DNA of 64,000 nt from Mycolicibacter sp. MU0083 (GTDB lineage Bacteria; Actinomycetota; Actinomycetes; Mycobacteriales; Mycobacteriaceae). Numbering within the stretch: the first letter of the stretch is position 1; every line of letters begins with the position of its first letter. The stretch covers positions 2,728,001 through 2,792,000 of the forward strand of contig NZ_OY726394.1 in the NCBI RefSeq assembly GCF_963378075.1. Direction: 5' to 3'. The notes under the pieces were generated by a model. That model was not told where the DNA came from. It searched no databases and saw only the letters and a list, made by a program, of their open reading frames with translations. A program made the translations under genes and the position numbers. Shown one piece after another: positions 26,934 to 39,267 of the stretch.

Positions 26934-27073
26934 GTCTATCCCCCCAGACAGAGCAGATGTGACCGTTATCACACTCTAGGCGGGGGTCGCCGGCGGGGCA
27001 ATACCCACCCCGACGACGAACGCCGGGTGACGCCGGGCGCGGCGGGGACGCGCCACGCCCGGCCCCCTGCGGC

Positions 27074-28162
27074 TCAGCCGGCCAGGATCGCCAGCAGGTC
27101 CCCCATCGCGTCGCCCGCATCCCCACCGGCCAGATCGCCCATCGAACCGGTGATGGTGTCGATGACCGCCTGCGGGAACGCGGCGATCGCGTTGAACACG
27201 TCGGTGAAGCCGGCCTGCAGCGCGGCGCCGATCTCGTCGAGATCACCGCCCTGCAGGGCCGTCATGATGTGCCAGCCGGCCATCTGCGGCGCGGTGATCA
27301 GATCGCGGAAGTCGACGATCAGTCCGCTGAGCAGGCTCGGGGTCTCCGACACCTCTTCCCCGTTCCAGCTGACCAGCGTCCAGCCGTCGGTGGGATTGCC
27401 CTCGATCACGACCTGCCCGGTGTTGGGCAGGATGCCCGCGGTGAGCGAGGAGAAGAACAGCCCGAAATCGGGGTTCTTGACGTTCATCATCACCCAGGTG
27501 GCGATCGACAGCGCGTGCGCGAACGCCACGTTGTGCAGATCCCCGTCCTCGCCGACGTCGCCGCCGTTGGCGTAGATCTGGTCGACCGCACCGCCGAACC
27601 GGTCTTGGAACGCCATCCCGTTCGGGTCGATCGTCGAGCCCAACTGCGGCACCCAGTACTGGCCGAACATCCACGCCAGCGGCGCCACCAGGTACATCAA
27701 CGCGGTCATCTGGTCCGACTGGTTGGTGCCCTCGAGGATGCCGGCATTGACCTCGTTGAGGCCCGGCAGGACCGTGACCGGGGTGTCGGGGGCGCCCGCG
27801 GCGGTCAGCCAGCCCTCGGCGGTCTCCTGGGGCCGGATGAACCCCGAGGCATAGATCCCGTTGTAGAAGTCGGGGTCTTGCAGGTGCTGGGGGTTGTCGG
27901 GGTCGGCGAGTGCGGCGGCCTGTTCCCAGCCGAGGTCGGTCAGCGGTGCGCCCGGCGGGGTCGTCCCGATGATGCCGGACACGTTGTCCTCGGATTGTCC
28001 GTGTCGCACCAGGTCGAGGACCATGTCGACGGCGGTCAACTGGATGCCGGGCAGGACCGGCGCCGGTAGCGGCGCAGCGATCGGGGCCACCGGGGTGGCC
28101 GCGAGGACACCGGCGCCGACGAGCGCGACTCCGGCGGTGACCCAGGGGCGGGTTTGGTGCAT
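27074..28162 (-). CDS. Secreted histidine phosphatase paralogue 2
   Basis: 362 residues, exported (signal peptide about 1-30). Catalytic residues look complete: LVRHGQS with H54, YASGFIRPQETA, LNEVNAGILEG, and NVAFAHALSI with second His H216. Family members hydrolyse phosphoesters through a phosphohistidine; the substrate here is unknown. The C-terminal extension matches paralogue 1 and ends GDLLAILAG. ATG 28162 has AAGGAG 9 bases upstream. Middle gene of the tandem array; the 140-bp and 128-bp spacers allow separate promoters. Confidence 0.87.
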   Translation of the reverse strand: MHQTRPWVTAGVALVGAGVLAATPVAPIAAPLPAPVLPGIQLTAVDMVLDLVRHGQSEDNVSGIIGTTPPGAPLTDLGWEQAAALADPDNPQHLQDPDFYNGIYASGFIRPQETAEGWLTAAGAPDTPVTVLPGLNEVNAGILEGTNQSDQMTALMYLVAPLAWMFGQYWVPQLGSTIDPNGMAFQDRFGGAVDQIYANGGDVGEDGDLHNVAFAHALSIATWVMMNVKNPDFGLFFSSLTAGILPNTGQVVIEGNPTDGWTLVSWNGEEVSETPSLLSGLIVDFRDLITAPQMAGWHIMTALQGGDLDEIGAALQAGFTDVFNAIAAFPQAVIDTITGSMGDLAGGDAGDAMGDLLAILAG

Positions 28163-28290
28163 GTCCTTGACTCCTTCGGCGAGCTCCATCGTTCCGCTAC
28201 GCTCCGTTGCGTAACGTATTAACTCGCTGAAAGTAACCCCGCGTATTACCTACGTCAATGCTTAACGCACCAAAAGTTCACTTATGGACG

Positions 28291-29319
28291 TCAGTCGCCC
28301 AGCGCCCCGGTGATGGTGTCGATGACCGCCTGCGGGAACGCGGCGAACGCGTCGACGACCTGGTTGAACCCGGTCTCCAGCGCCGCGGCGAACTCGTCCG
28401 GGTCACCGCCCTGCAGGGCCTCCAGGATGTGCCATGCCGCGATCTGCGGCGCGGTGTTCAGGTCCCGCCAATCCACGAACAGGCCGGTCAGCAGATCCGG
28501 GGTCTCGGCCACCTCTTGACCGGCCCAGCTCACCAGCGTCCAGCCGTCGGTGGGGTTGCCCTCGATGATGACCTGGCCGGTGTTCACCAGCGGGTTGTGG
28601 GTGTCCAGCAGGTTTTCCAGGACCAGTCCGAAGTCGGGGTTCTTGACGTTCATCAGGGTCCAGATCGCGATCGTTCCGGCGTGCGCGAACGCCACGTTGC
28701 TCAGCGAGTTGTCCTCGTCGGCGATGCTGTGGTTGTAGATCACATCGATCGCCTCGGTGACCCGGTCGTTGAAGGCCACCCCGTTGGGGTCGATGTCCGA
28801 TCCGAGCATCGGCACCCAGTACAGACCCATCGCCCACAGGAACGTCGGCAGCGCGTAGGCGATCTCGGTCAGGGTGTCGAGGTCCTTCCCCTCGAACCAC
28901 CCGGCGTTGATCTCGTTGAGCCCGGCCAGAATCTCCACATGGCTGTCCGGCGCGTCGGTGCCACCGAGCCACCCCGCTGCGGTCAGCTGCGAACGGATCA
29001 GCTCCGAGGCGTAGATGCCGTCGTAGAAGCCGGGGTCGGCAAGGTGCTGCGGGTTGTCGGGATCGGCCAGGAACGCCGCCTGCTCCGCCCCGAGTTCGGT
29101 GAGTGGAGCACCCGGCGGAAGCGTGCCCAGCACACCTTCGGCGTTGTCCGCCGACTGGCCGTGGCGGATCAGGTCGAGGGTGATGTTCTCGGCGGCGAGC
29201 ATGTAGTCGATCGCCACGGCGCCGGGCATCGGCAGCACGACCGGGGAAGCCGCTACCGCACCCGCACCCAGGAGCGCGACGGCCGCGGTGGTCCAGGGAC
29301 GCATAGCAAATGAATGCAT
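28291..29319 (-). CDS. Secreted histidine phosphatase paralogue 3
   Basis: 342 residues with a signal peptide (MRPWTTAAVALLGAGAVAAS core). The catalytic set is intact: LIRHGQS with H53, YASELIRSQLTA, LNEINAGWFEG, and NVAFAHAGTI with second His H213. It stops at AVIDTITGALGD, lacking the GDxGDxxGDLL tail of the other two. ATG 29319 is chosen because AGGAA lies upstream; ATG 29304 is an alternative. First gene of the array in its direction of transcription. No counterpart in the M. tuberculosis order at this point. Confidence 0.87.
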   Translation of the reverse strand: MHSFAMRPWTTAAVALLGAGAVAASPVVLPMPGAVAIDYMLAAENITLDLIRHGQSADNAEGVLGTLPPGAPLTELGAEQAAFLADPDNPQHLADPGFYDGIYASELIRSQLTAAGWLGGTDAPDSHVEILAGLNEINAGWFEGKDLDTLTEIAYALPTFLWAMGLYWVPMLGSDIDPNGVAFNDRVTEAIDVIYNHSIADEDNSLSNVAFAHAGTIAIWTLMNVKNPDFGLVLENLLDTHNPLVNTGQVIIEGNPTDGWTLVSWAGQEVAETPDLLTGLFVDWRDLNTAPQIAAWHILEALQGGDPDEFAAALETGFNQVVDAFAAFPQAVIDTITGALGD

Positions 29320-29428
29320 GGGATCTTCCTAACGCCGAGATCGTGACGGCTTTCGCCGGTGACTGGACGTTAGCTGATAAAACCGTGAAAACAAACCGAT
29401 ACGTCGCCAAGTCGCCTCGGCGTGGCGG

Positions 29429-30175
29429 CTAGCTCCTAGCCTCCGCCGGTCCGGCACCGGCCGGGAACAACCCGCCGTAGCGGCGGTGGTCAGCAAACGC
29501 ACGCTCAGCCGGCGACAGCGTCTCGACAGCGTCGATCGAGGCCTTGGCCGCGGCCATCGCCGGCACCGGCACGCCGACGAAGCGGCGCGCCCAGGTCAGG
29601 GCCGCGTCGTAGACGCCGTCGGGTGCCACCATCTCGTCGATCACACCCAGGGCGAGCGCCTCCTCGGCGTCGAAGAACCGCCCGCTGTAGGCCAGCTCCT
29701 TCGCGCGACCGGCACCGATCGTCCGGGCCAGCCTGGCCAGCCCGCCTCCGTCGGCCGCCCGGCCGGACAGGATCTCGGTGGCGCCGAATTTGACGTTGTC
29801 TCCGCTGACGCGCCAGTCCGCGGCCGTCGCCAGCGTCAACCCGCTGCCCAGCGCGTAACCGGTGATCGCGGCCACCGTCGGCTTCGCGATGGCCGCCACC
29901 GCCTGCACCGCCTCGTGCCGAACCCGGGCGAACACCTCGGCCTCGGCGGCGATCAGGGTGCCCAGTTCGGGTGCGTCGTCGCCGGCGCTGAAGATCGCAT
30001 GACCGCCGTAGAGCACCACGACGGCCACGTCGTCGCGGGCGGAGACGTCGGCCGCGGCCGCGGCGATCTCCCGGTAGACCTGTCGGGTCAGCGTGTTGGT
30101 GGGCGCCCGCGACACCAGCAGGGTGGCGATCCCGGGCTCGTCGGGCGAGGTCTCAACCGTTACGAATTCGCTCAT
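29429..30175 (-). CDS. echA17: Enoyl-CoA hydratase/isomerase EchA17-like
   Basis: 248-residue crotonase-fold protein equivalent to Rv3039c. The CoA/oxyanion-hole segments are [15 protein letters not shown] and [17 protein letters not shown], followed by [19 protein letters not shown] and [20 protein letters not shown]. It should hydrate or isomerise enoyl-CoA in fatty-acid breakdown. The usual second catalytic glutamate region reads GGLARL, so precise chemistry is uncertain. The ATG at 30175 overlaps the nudix gene stop by 4 bp; transcription comes from that gene and the ABC ATPase. Confidence 0.9.
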   Translation of the reverse strand: MSEFVTVETSPDEPGIATLLVSRAPTNTLTRQVYREIAAAAADVSARDDVAVVVLYGGHAIFSAGDDAPELGTLIAAEAEVFARVRHEAVQAVAAIAKPTVAAITGYALGSGLTLATAADWRVSGDNVKFGATEILSGRAADGGGLARLARTIGAGRAKELAYSGRFFDAEEALALGVIDEMVAPDGVYDAALTWARRFVGVPVPAMAAAKASIDAVETLSPAERAFADHRRYGGLFPAGAGPAEARS

Positions 30176-30990
30176 CCCGGCCACCGCTTTCCCCGTGCTG
30201 CGTTGTAACGATCGGAGTTGAAGAACTCGATCTCCCAGTTGTCGCCGCGTCGAGCCAGATCGGGTTGCACCACCACGATCTGGCGTTCGACGGCCATCAC
30301 CGCGTCCACACTGCGGCCGGTGAGCGAGTCCAGTTGTGTCCAGGTCGGCGGCAGCAAGAAGGTGTGTCCGGCCGCGAACTCCTCGATCGCGGCTTCGGGC
30401 GTCTGCCACCCGGCCCGGTCGGATTCGGTGTTCTCGCCGTCCGCGCGCTGCCCGGCCGGCAGGGCGCCGACGAAGAAGTAGGTGTCATAGCGCCGGGTCC
30501 GCTCCGCCTCCGGCGTCACCCAGTTCGCCCAGGGACGCAGCAATTCGGCATGCATGGTCAGCTTCTCGGTGCGCAGGAAGTCCGCGAAGGACAGCTCACC
30601 GGCGGTCAGCGCACGCCGGGCGTCGGCGTACACCGATGCATCGCCGACGACCCGCTCCGCGTCGTCGGCGGGGCCGGCGAACAGCACCCCGGACTCCTCG
30701 AACGTCTCCCGCGCGGCGGCGCACACCAAGGCCGCGGCCAGGTCGACGTCGACCCCGAAGCGCTGCGCCCACCAGGCCGGGTCCGGGCCGTGCCAGTCGA
30801 TCTCGGTGCTGCGGTCGCGGTCGTCCACGCCACCGCCGGGGAACACCATCACGCCGGCGGCGAATTCCATGGCGGCGTGGCGGCGCATCAGGAACACGTC
30901 GAGCCCGTCGCCGGCGGCGCTGCTCTCGCGCACCAACATCACCGTCGCGGCGGGTCGAGTGGGCAGCGGTGGTAGCTGCGGGTCGCTCAT
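30172..30990 (-). CDS. NUDIX hydrolase (Rv3040c-like)
   Basis: 272 residues. Nudix box in the order GGGVDD, then [14 protein letters not shown] giving the RExxxEExG helix that binds the metal, interrupted by a ~45-residue insertion compared with minimal Nudix proteins, as in the NUDT19/RppH-distant CoA-diphosphatase-like group. It may hydrolyse CoA or nucleotide diphosphate derivatives, which fits its coupling to an enoyl-CoA hydratase. The ATG overlaps the ABC gene stop by 4 bp; its stop overlaps the echA17 start by 4 bp. Confidence 0.9.
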   Translation of the reverse strand: MSDPQLPPLPTRPAATVMLVRESSAAGDGLDVFLMRRHAAMEFAAGVMVFPGGGVDDRDRSTEIDWHGPDPAWWAQRFGVDVDLAAALVCAAARETFEESGVLFAGPADDAERVVGDASVYADARRALTAGELSFADFLRTEKLTMHAELLRPWANWVTPEAERTRRYDTYFFVGALPAGQRADGENTESDRAGWQTPEAAIEEFAAGHTFLLPPTWTQLDSLTGRSVDAVMAVERQIVVVQPDLARRGDNWEIEFFNSDRYNAARGKRWPG

Positions 30991-31841
30991 ACGCGCCTCC
31001 GGTGGGCTGCTCGACTACGGGTCCGGCGGGCGAAGTACCGCCCGTCGATGACGTCCAATGCGATGGATTGGCCGAATGCGGCCGACAGGTTCTCCGCGGT
31101 CAGCACGTCGCCGAGCAGGCCGGCGGCCACGGTACGCCCCTCGGACAACAGCAAGCAGTGGGTGAAGCCGATCGGGATCTCCTCCACATGGTGGGTGACC
31201 AGCACCAGCGCCGGCGCATCCGGGTCGGCGGCCAGTTCCCCGAGCCGGGCCACCAGTTCCTCCCGGCCGCCCAGGTCCAGACCGGCCGCCGGCTCGTCGA
31301 GCAGCAGCAATTCCGGATCGGTCATCAGCGCACGTGCGATCAGCACCCGTTTGCGCTCACCTTCGGACAGGGTGCCGTAGGTGCGGTCGGCCAGGTGCTC
31401 GGCGCCCAGGCTCTCGAGCATGTCGAGGGCGCGATCGCGGTCGACGGCGTCGTAGGTCTCCCGCCACCGGCCCAGTACGGCGTAGCCGGCCGAGATCACC
31501 AGGTCGCTGACGGTCTCGTCGCTCGGTATCCGCTGTGCCAGCGACGACGAGCTCAGCCCGATGCGGGAGCGCAGTTCGGTGGTGTCGACCCGGCCCAGCC
31601 GCTCGCCGAGTACGTAGGCCACCCCCGACGACGGGTGCTCGGTCGCCGCGGCGATCCGCAGCAACGACGTCTTGCCGGCGCCGTTGGGGCCGATGATCAC
31701 CCAGCGTTCGTCGAGTTCCACCGACCAGTCCAACGGGCCGACCAGACAGCGTCCGCCGCGAGACAGCGACACGCCCTCGAATTGGATCAGCAGATCCTGG
31801 TCGGCCCCCGGTGCAGAGGCGAGACATCCGATATCGGGCAC
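30987..31841 (-). CDS. ABC transporter ATP-binding protein (Rv3041c-like)
   Basis: 284 residues, the same length as Rv3041c. Walker A GPNGAGKTS, a Q-loop region SSSSLAQR, signature LSEGERKRV, Walker B LLLLDEPAAGLD and switch LVTHHVEEIP are all present. No membrane partner is adjacent, so its transport role is unclear; the closest types are ModF/molybdate-like soluble ATPases. GTG 31841 gives MPDIGCLASAPG. It is the first gene of a three-gene unit with nudix and echA17, all joined by 4-bp overlaps. Confidence 0.92.
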   Translation of the reverse strand: MPDIGCLASAPGADQDLLIQFEGVSLSRGGRCLVGPLDWSVELDERWVIIGPNGAGKTSLLRIAAATEHPSSGVAYVLGERLGRVDTTELRSRIGLSSSSLAQRIPSDETVSDLVISAGYAVLGRWRETYDAVDRDRALDMLESLGAEHLADRTYGTLSEGERKRVLIARALMTDPELLLLDEPAAGLDLGGREELVARLGELAADPDAPALVLVTHHVEEIPIGFTHCLLLSEGRTVAAGLLGDVLTAENLSAAFGQSIALDVIDGRYFARRTRSRAAHRRRV

Positions 31842-31864
31842 TGCCCTATCGTGCCGTACCGCGG

Positions 31865-31884
31865 CCCGGCGGCGGGCCGCCGGG
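31865..31884 (-). terminator. Perfect 8-bp GC hairpin between serB2 and the ABC ATPase gene
   Basis: Arms CCCGGCGG (31865-31872) and CCGCCGGG (31877-31884) flank a 4-base loop, 55 bases after the serB2 stop in its direction. No U-run. Likely a hairpin terminator for serB2. Confidence 0.4.
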
Positions 31885-31938
31885 TGCCGTTGATCGCACC
31901 GTGTGCGTCGGCCGCCCCGGCGCGACGCCGATCCGGCC

Positions 31939-34948
<3,010 letters not shown>

Positions 34949-35075
34949 GATTCCTCCAAACATGGGCATCCCTGGAAACTATGTCGAATCCTAACCCCGA
35001 CTCCCCCGGCATCGGTATAGGCCTCCTACAAACTGTCGTATTCGTCTGCTCGCAGGGCGTGTTCCCGGTGGGTGT

Positions 35076-35081
35076 TAACGT
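35076..35081 (+). promoter_or_regulatory. Leaderless-type -10 element of fecB
   Basis: TAACGT (TANNNT) lies 6 nt before GTG 35088 and no Shine-Dalgarno is visible. It lies in the 139-bp divergent region with ctaD. Confidence 0.5.
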
Positions 35082-35087
35082 CACCGC

Positions 35088-36173
35088 GTGACGAGGGCGG
35101 GCCGGTGGACGGTGTCGGTGACAGCACTTGCGGCGACCGTGCTCACGGCAGCCGGATGCGCCGGCGAGGGTGCCGAAACCGCCGCGACGTCGATGTCCAC
35201 CAGTACGACGATGGTCGCCGGAGCCGGTGTGCTCGGCAACGACCGGCGGCCCGACGAGGCCTGTGCGCCGGAGCCGGCGCATCCCGATCCCGGTCCGCCG
35301 ACGCGGTGGGCACACAATGCGGTCGGCGTGGAGCCGGCCACCGTCGAGGTGCCCGAGGAACCGGAGCGCATCGTGGTGCTCTCCGGCGACCAGCTCGACA
35401 TGCTGTGCGCGCTGGGCCTGCAGGACCGGGTGGTGGGCGCCGCGCTGCCCGACGGGTCACCGAATCAGCCCTGGTACCTGGGTGCCGTCCTGCACGGGGT
35501 GCCGGCGGTGGGCTCGCGCAGCAACCCCGACCGGGACGCCATCGCCGAACTGCACCCGGATCTCATCCTGGGGGCGGACGGCCTGACGCCGGGATATTCG
35601 GAGTTGGCGGCGATCGCCCCGACGGTGTTCAGCGGCGTGCCGGGCGCGGCATGGCAGGACAACGCACGCGCCGTCGGTGCCGCGACCGCCCGGGACGATG
35701 CGGCCGAGGCGCTGCTGGAGAACTTCCGGGCCGAGGCCGCCGAGTCCGGCCAGACCAGTGATGCCACGCACTTCCAGGTGTCGGTGGTGCAGTTCACCGA
35801 TAACGCGGTACGGGTCTACGGGGCGTCCGGATTCGCCGCCGCCGTGCTGCGGGCCGTCGGCGTGGACCGGCCGCCGCTACAGCGGTTCACCGATCAGCCC
35901 TACCTGGAGATCGCCGCTAGCGACGCCGACCTGGCCGGCCGGGCCGACTTCTCGGCGGCCGACGGCGACATCGTGTACGTGTCGTTTGATTCGCCGGCGG
36001 CCAGGGACCGGGCGGCGACGGTGTTCGACAGTGTGGCCTGGCGTCGCCTGAGCGCCAACCGGGACAGCCGGGTGTTCGTGGTCAACAACGAGATCTGGCA
36101 GAGCGGGCAGGGCCCGGTCGCCGCGCGCGGCGTCGTCGAGGATCTGCGCTGGGTGAACGCGCCGATCAACTGA
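35088..36173 (+). CDS. fecB: Fe3+-siderophore/dicitrate-type periplasmic-binding lipoprotein FecB
   Basis: 361 residues, equivalent to Rv3044 (359). Signal peptide with lipobox TAAGC (Cys24), a Ser/Thr-rich linker, then a class III solute-binding fold: PERIVVLSGDQLDMLCALG, DAIAELHPDLILGADGLTPG, RVYGASGFAAAVLRAVG. It is a cell-surface binder of ferric siderophore or haem-type iron; no permease genes are adjacent. GTG 35088 is fixed by the -10 spacing. Its 3' end overlaps the convergent DUF4139 gene by 8 bp. Confidence 0.92.
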   Translation: MTRAGRWTVSVTALAATVLTAAGCAGEGAETAATSMSTSTTMVAGAGVLGNDRRPDEACAPEPAHPDPGPPTRWAHNAVGVEPATVEVPEEPERIVVLSGDQLDMLCALGLQDRVVGAALPDGSPNQPWYLGAVLHGVPAVGSRSNPDRDAIAELHPDLILGADGLTPGYSELAAIAPTVFSGVPGAAWQDNARAVGAATARDDAAEALLENFRAEAAESGQTSDATHFQVSVVQFTDNAVRVYGASGFAAAVLRAVGVDRPPLQRFTDQPYLEIAASDADLAGRADFSAADGDIVYVSFDSPAARDRAATVFDSVAWRRLSANRDSRVFVVNNEIWQSGQGPVAARGVVEDLRWVNAPIN

Positions 36174-38037
36174 GTCGGTCCGCGCCGATCAGTCGGCCCA
36201 GTTCGTCGGCTGCGAGCCGCTGCTCGGTGTCGGCTTGCTCGCGCAGCCGGCGCACTTCGGCGTCCAGTTCCGAGACGCGGTCCTGCAGGACGCCCAGTTC
36301 GCGCACCTGCCGGGCCCGCAGCTCGCCTTCGGCGCCCTCGGTGCCCAGCACCCCCAATTGGTCGGCGATGCGGCTCTGCGCGGCGTAGACCTCTTCGCGT
36401 CGGTCGCCGACCTGCGCGCACTGCGCCGCCAGGCGTCGAGCGGTGTTGCGGTGCCGCAGCACCTCGGAGAGGGCGCGCACCGTCGTCTCATCCAGGGTGC
36501 GCCCGGCCAGCCACTCCTCCAGCCGGCCCGGCTCGAGGTCGTCGTAGGAGATCTCGGACTCGACCGGCCAGGTCTCCAGGACCGTCGCCTCGGCGATCTG
36601 GCGGGCAGGGACGGTGACCGCGAACCGGGCCCACATGCCGTCACGGCCGGCGTCACCGGCGCCGTCCTCGGCGACGACGGTATGTCCGTGGTACGCGGGC
36701 AGCTCGAAGATCACCTCGACCGGATGGTCGTGGTCGTTCTCGGCATGCAGGACGTGGCGTCGCTCGGTGCGCTGCTCTTCGACGAGCACGTCGGCGGTCA
36801 ACGCGATCCGGGTGGTGACCGTCCGGGTCGTCATGGCACTGCGGCAGCGCACCGCGAGGTCCTTGGCGAAGGGCAGTCGTACATCGGCACCGCGAGAAGT
36901 GAAGTCCAGCATCGCTTCTCCGGCATATCCGCCGTCCTCGTAGACGACCGCCGGCCCCTCCTCGAGCACGACACCGCTGGTGTTGGCGAACGCCAGCACC
37001 ACGTCGGGGGCGGGTCCGCGGTCGTCACGCCACAGCAATTCCCTGCGCACTGCGTCGACCGGCGCCGCCGCGATCGGGATCATGGCGGCACCGCCGCGCT
37101 TCAGCGACACCGGAGTCGTTATCCGGTATTCGAAATATTCGCCGCGGTCGGAGGTTTCGACGTCCTCGACCGCGGAGTCGTAGCCGGCACCCATCGGCAT
37201 GGCGTCGAGCATCGGCGTCGCCGCCTCGATCATTTTGCTGCCACGCCGCGGGCCCGCGGTGCGCGTGCTCTCCTGTACGACCACCCGCTCGACCCGCCGA
37301 CTGTGATAGAGGTCGATATCGAACGAGATCGGTTGGCCGGTAGTCAAAGTCACCTCGACATCGGCCAGATCCTCATCGAGTGGATTGTGGATGATCGCCG
37401 TCGCCACGAGCGTGACCGAATCACCGTCCCGTATCACCCGGTAGGACACCCGCCACATCGGCGCGGCGACGACGTAGGACACCCGCACGTCGGCACCGGC
37501 ACCGGTGATCTGCACACCGATGTCGCAGTTTCGTCCCGACGTGGCGGCGCGCGACCGGTCGATCAGGTAGTCCAGGTCGTCTTTCGATACGGGGTCCAAG
37601 ACGTCGAATCCCTGCGCCGCGGCGAGATCGACCAGGTCGACCGCACCGGAATCGGTGCGCAGCACCAGCAGTCGCCGACCTGCGGGGTCGGCACTGTCGT
37701 CGAGACCGATCACCTCCCCGCGATGCGTCAGCTCACCTGCCCGCACCGCGACGGCGCGGCCCCGCAGTGCCTCGAGCAGATCCGCCAGCGCCGCGCCCGG
37801 CTCGAGCAGCAGGCTGCGATCGGCGAGTTCGGCGCGCGGGTCGGCGGGGGTATCGAACGACACCACACCGACGGAGGCTCCCCCGGCGGTGTCGACGGTC
37901 AGGGACTTGAGGACGTCTTTCATGTCGTCGCGACGGAACGTCAGGGTGAAGTCGCCGTCGACCGGGCCACGGCGGCCGACGAATGCCATGCCGTGCTTGT
38001 ACAGAACGAGTTGGTCGACTTTGGGACTTCGGCTCAT
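36166..38037 (-). CDS. DUF4139 domain-containing protein (MuiA-like)
   Basis: 623 residues. The central DUF4139 region has VRVSYVVAAPMWRVSYRV and NPLDEDLADVEVTLTTGQP, then EYFEYRITTPVSLKRGGAAM. A C-terminal predicted coiled coil (about 555-615, Leu/Glu/Arg heptads) ends the protein. No signal peptide or membrane helix is seen, so cytosolic. The family is conserved but lacks a defined activity. ATG 38037 begins MSRSPKVDQLVLYKHG; the upstream extension to 38139 is untypical. Located between fecB and adhC, which are neighbours in M. tuberculosis. Confidence 0.82.
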   Translation of the reverse strand: MSRSPKVDQLVLYKHGMAFVGRRGPVDGDFTLTFRRDDMKDVLKSLTVDTAGGASVGVVSFDTPADPRAELADRSLLLEPGAALADLLEALRGRAVAVRAGELTHRGEVIGLDDSADPAGRRLLVLRTDSGAVDLVDLAAAQGFDVLDPVSKDDLDYLIDRSRAATSGRNCDIGVQITGAGADVRVSYVVAAPMWRVSYRVIRDGDSVTLVATAIIHNPLDEDLADVEVTLTTGQPISFDIDLYHSRRVERVVVQESTRTAGPRRGSKMIEAATPMLDAMPMGAGYDSAVEDVETSDRGEYFEYRITTPVSLKRGGAAMIPIAAAPVDAVRRELLWRDDRGPAPDVVLAFANTSGVVLEEGPAVVYEDGGYAGEAMLDFTSRGADVRLPFAKDLAVRCRSAMTTRTVTTRIALTADVLVEEQRTERRHVLHAENDHDHPVEVIFELPAYHGHTVVAEDGAGDAGRDGMWARFAVTVPARQIAEATVLETWPVESEISYDDLEPGRLEEWLAGRTLDETTVRALSEVLRHRNTARRLAAQCAQVGDRREEVYAAQSRIADQLGVLGTEGAEGELRARQVRELGVLQDRVSELDAEVRRLREQADTEQRLAADELGRLIGADRLS

Positions 38038-38195
38038 ATCCGCGACACTAATCGGGACCCCCGACACCGCCGGGGCTTCGCGACGAACATCTGACCGGTG
38101 ACCGAACTCACCGCTTTCGACGACGACCCCGGCAAACAACTTTGCTAAGCTATCTTTTTACGTTTCGACTGATATCTGAAGAGGAATCTCCACCG

Positions 38196-39248
38196 ATGAG
38201 CACCGTTTCCGCTTATGCCGCCACCGCCCCGGACGCTCCGCTGGGCAAGACCACCATCACCCGCCGCGACCCCGGTCCGCACGACGTCGCGTTCGACATC
38301 GCCTTCGCCGGTATCTGCCACTCCGACATCCACACCGTCAAAGCCGAGTGGGGCCGTCCGCAGTACCCCCTGGTCCCCGGCCACGAGATCGCCGGCGTGG
38401 TGACGGCCGTCGGTGCCGAGGTGACGAAGTTCAAGGTGGGCGACCGGGTCGGCGTCGGCTGCTTCGTGGACTCCTGCCGCGAGTGCGCCAACTGCCGGGC
38501 CGGCGTCGAGCAGTACTGCACCGGCGGCGGGATGATCGGGACCTATGCCGGTGTCGGTCGCGACGGGCAGCCCACCCAGGGCGGCTACAGCGGCGCGATC
38601 GTCGTCGACGAGAACTACGTGCTGCGCATCCCCGACGAGATCGCGCTGGATGCCGCCGCGCCACTGCTGTGCGCCGGAGTCACCACCTATTCGCCGCTGC
38701 GGCACTGGGACGTCGGTCCCGGCAAGAAGATCGCGGTCATCGGCTTGGGCGGGCTGGGCCACATGGCCGTCAAGCTCGGGGCCGCGATGGGAGCCGAGGT
38801 GACGGTCCTGTCGCAGTCCCTGAAGAAGATGGAGGACGGCCTGCGCCTGGGCGCCTCGCATTACTACGCCACCAGCGAACGCCAGACCTTCAAGGATCTG
38901 CGCAACAACTTCGACGTCATCCTCAACACCGTCTCGGCGAGCCTGGACCTGGGCGCGTACCTGAACCTGCTCACCCTCGACGGCACCCTGGTCGAGTTGG
39001 GCATGCCCGAACACGCCCTGACGGTGCCGCCGAGCCCGCTGGTACGGATGCGCCGCAGCGTCACCGGTTCCCTGATCGGCGGCATCGCCGAGACGCAGGA
39101 GATGCTGGACTTCTGCGCCGAGCACGGTGTGCGTCCTGAGATCGAGGTCATCGAACCGGACTACATCAACACCGCCTATGACCGGGTGCTGGCCTCCGAC
39201 GTGCGCTACCGGTTCGTCATCGACACCGAGTCGTTGCGCAGCAACTGA
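38196..39248 (+). CDS. adhC: Zinc-dependent NADP(H) alcohol dehydrogenase AdhC
   Basis: 350-residue medium-chain dehydrogenase equivalent to Rv3045. Catalytic zinc site AGICHSDIH and GHEIAGVV; structural zinc cysteines in [15 protein letters not shown]; nucleotide motif [14 protein letters not shown]. It reduces aldehydes, probably with NADPH as in the YahK/CAD-like group. ATG 38196 is preceded by GAAGAGGAA at a suitable distance; an AT-rich 5' region (38145-38180) probably carries the promoter. Divergent from the DUF4139 gene. Confidence 0.94.
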   Translation: MSTVSAYAATAPDAPLGKTTITRRDPGPHDVAFDIAFAGICHSDIHTVKAEWGRPQYPLVPGHEIAGVVTAVGAEVTKFKVGDRVGVGCFVDSCRECANCRAGVEQYCTGGGMIGTYAGVGRDGQPTQGGYSGAIVVDENYVLRIPDEIALDAAAPLLCAGVTTYSPLRHWDVGPGKKIAVIGLGGLGHMAVKLGAAMGAEVTVLSQSLKKMEDGLRLGASHYYATSERQTFKDLRNNFDVILNTVSASLDLGAYLNLLTLDGTLVELGMPEHALTVPPSPLVRMRRSVTGSLIGGIAETQEMLDFCAEHGVRPEIEVIEPDYINTAYDRVLASDVRYRFVIDTESLRSN

Positions 39249-39267
39249 TCCCGGCCCGGCCGGATCA
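39246..39267. terminator. Bidirectional hairpin between adhC and the MFS gene
   Basis: TGATCC...GGATCA arms with an inner GGCC pair and one bulged C span the 16-bp convergent gap, overlapping the adhC stop codon. It is well placed to end both transcripts. Confidence 0.45.

Noticed and set aside
36235-38094. A 619-codon plus-strand open frame opposite the DUF4139 gene
   Set aside because: No domain; the opposite strand carries recognisable DUF4139 motifs.
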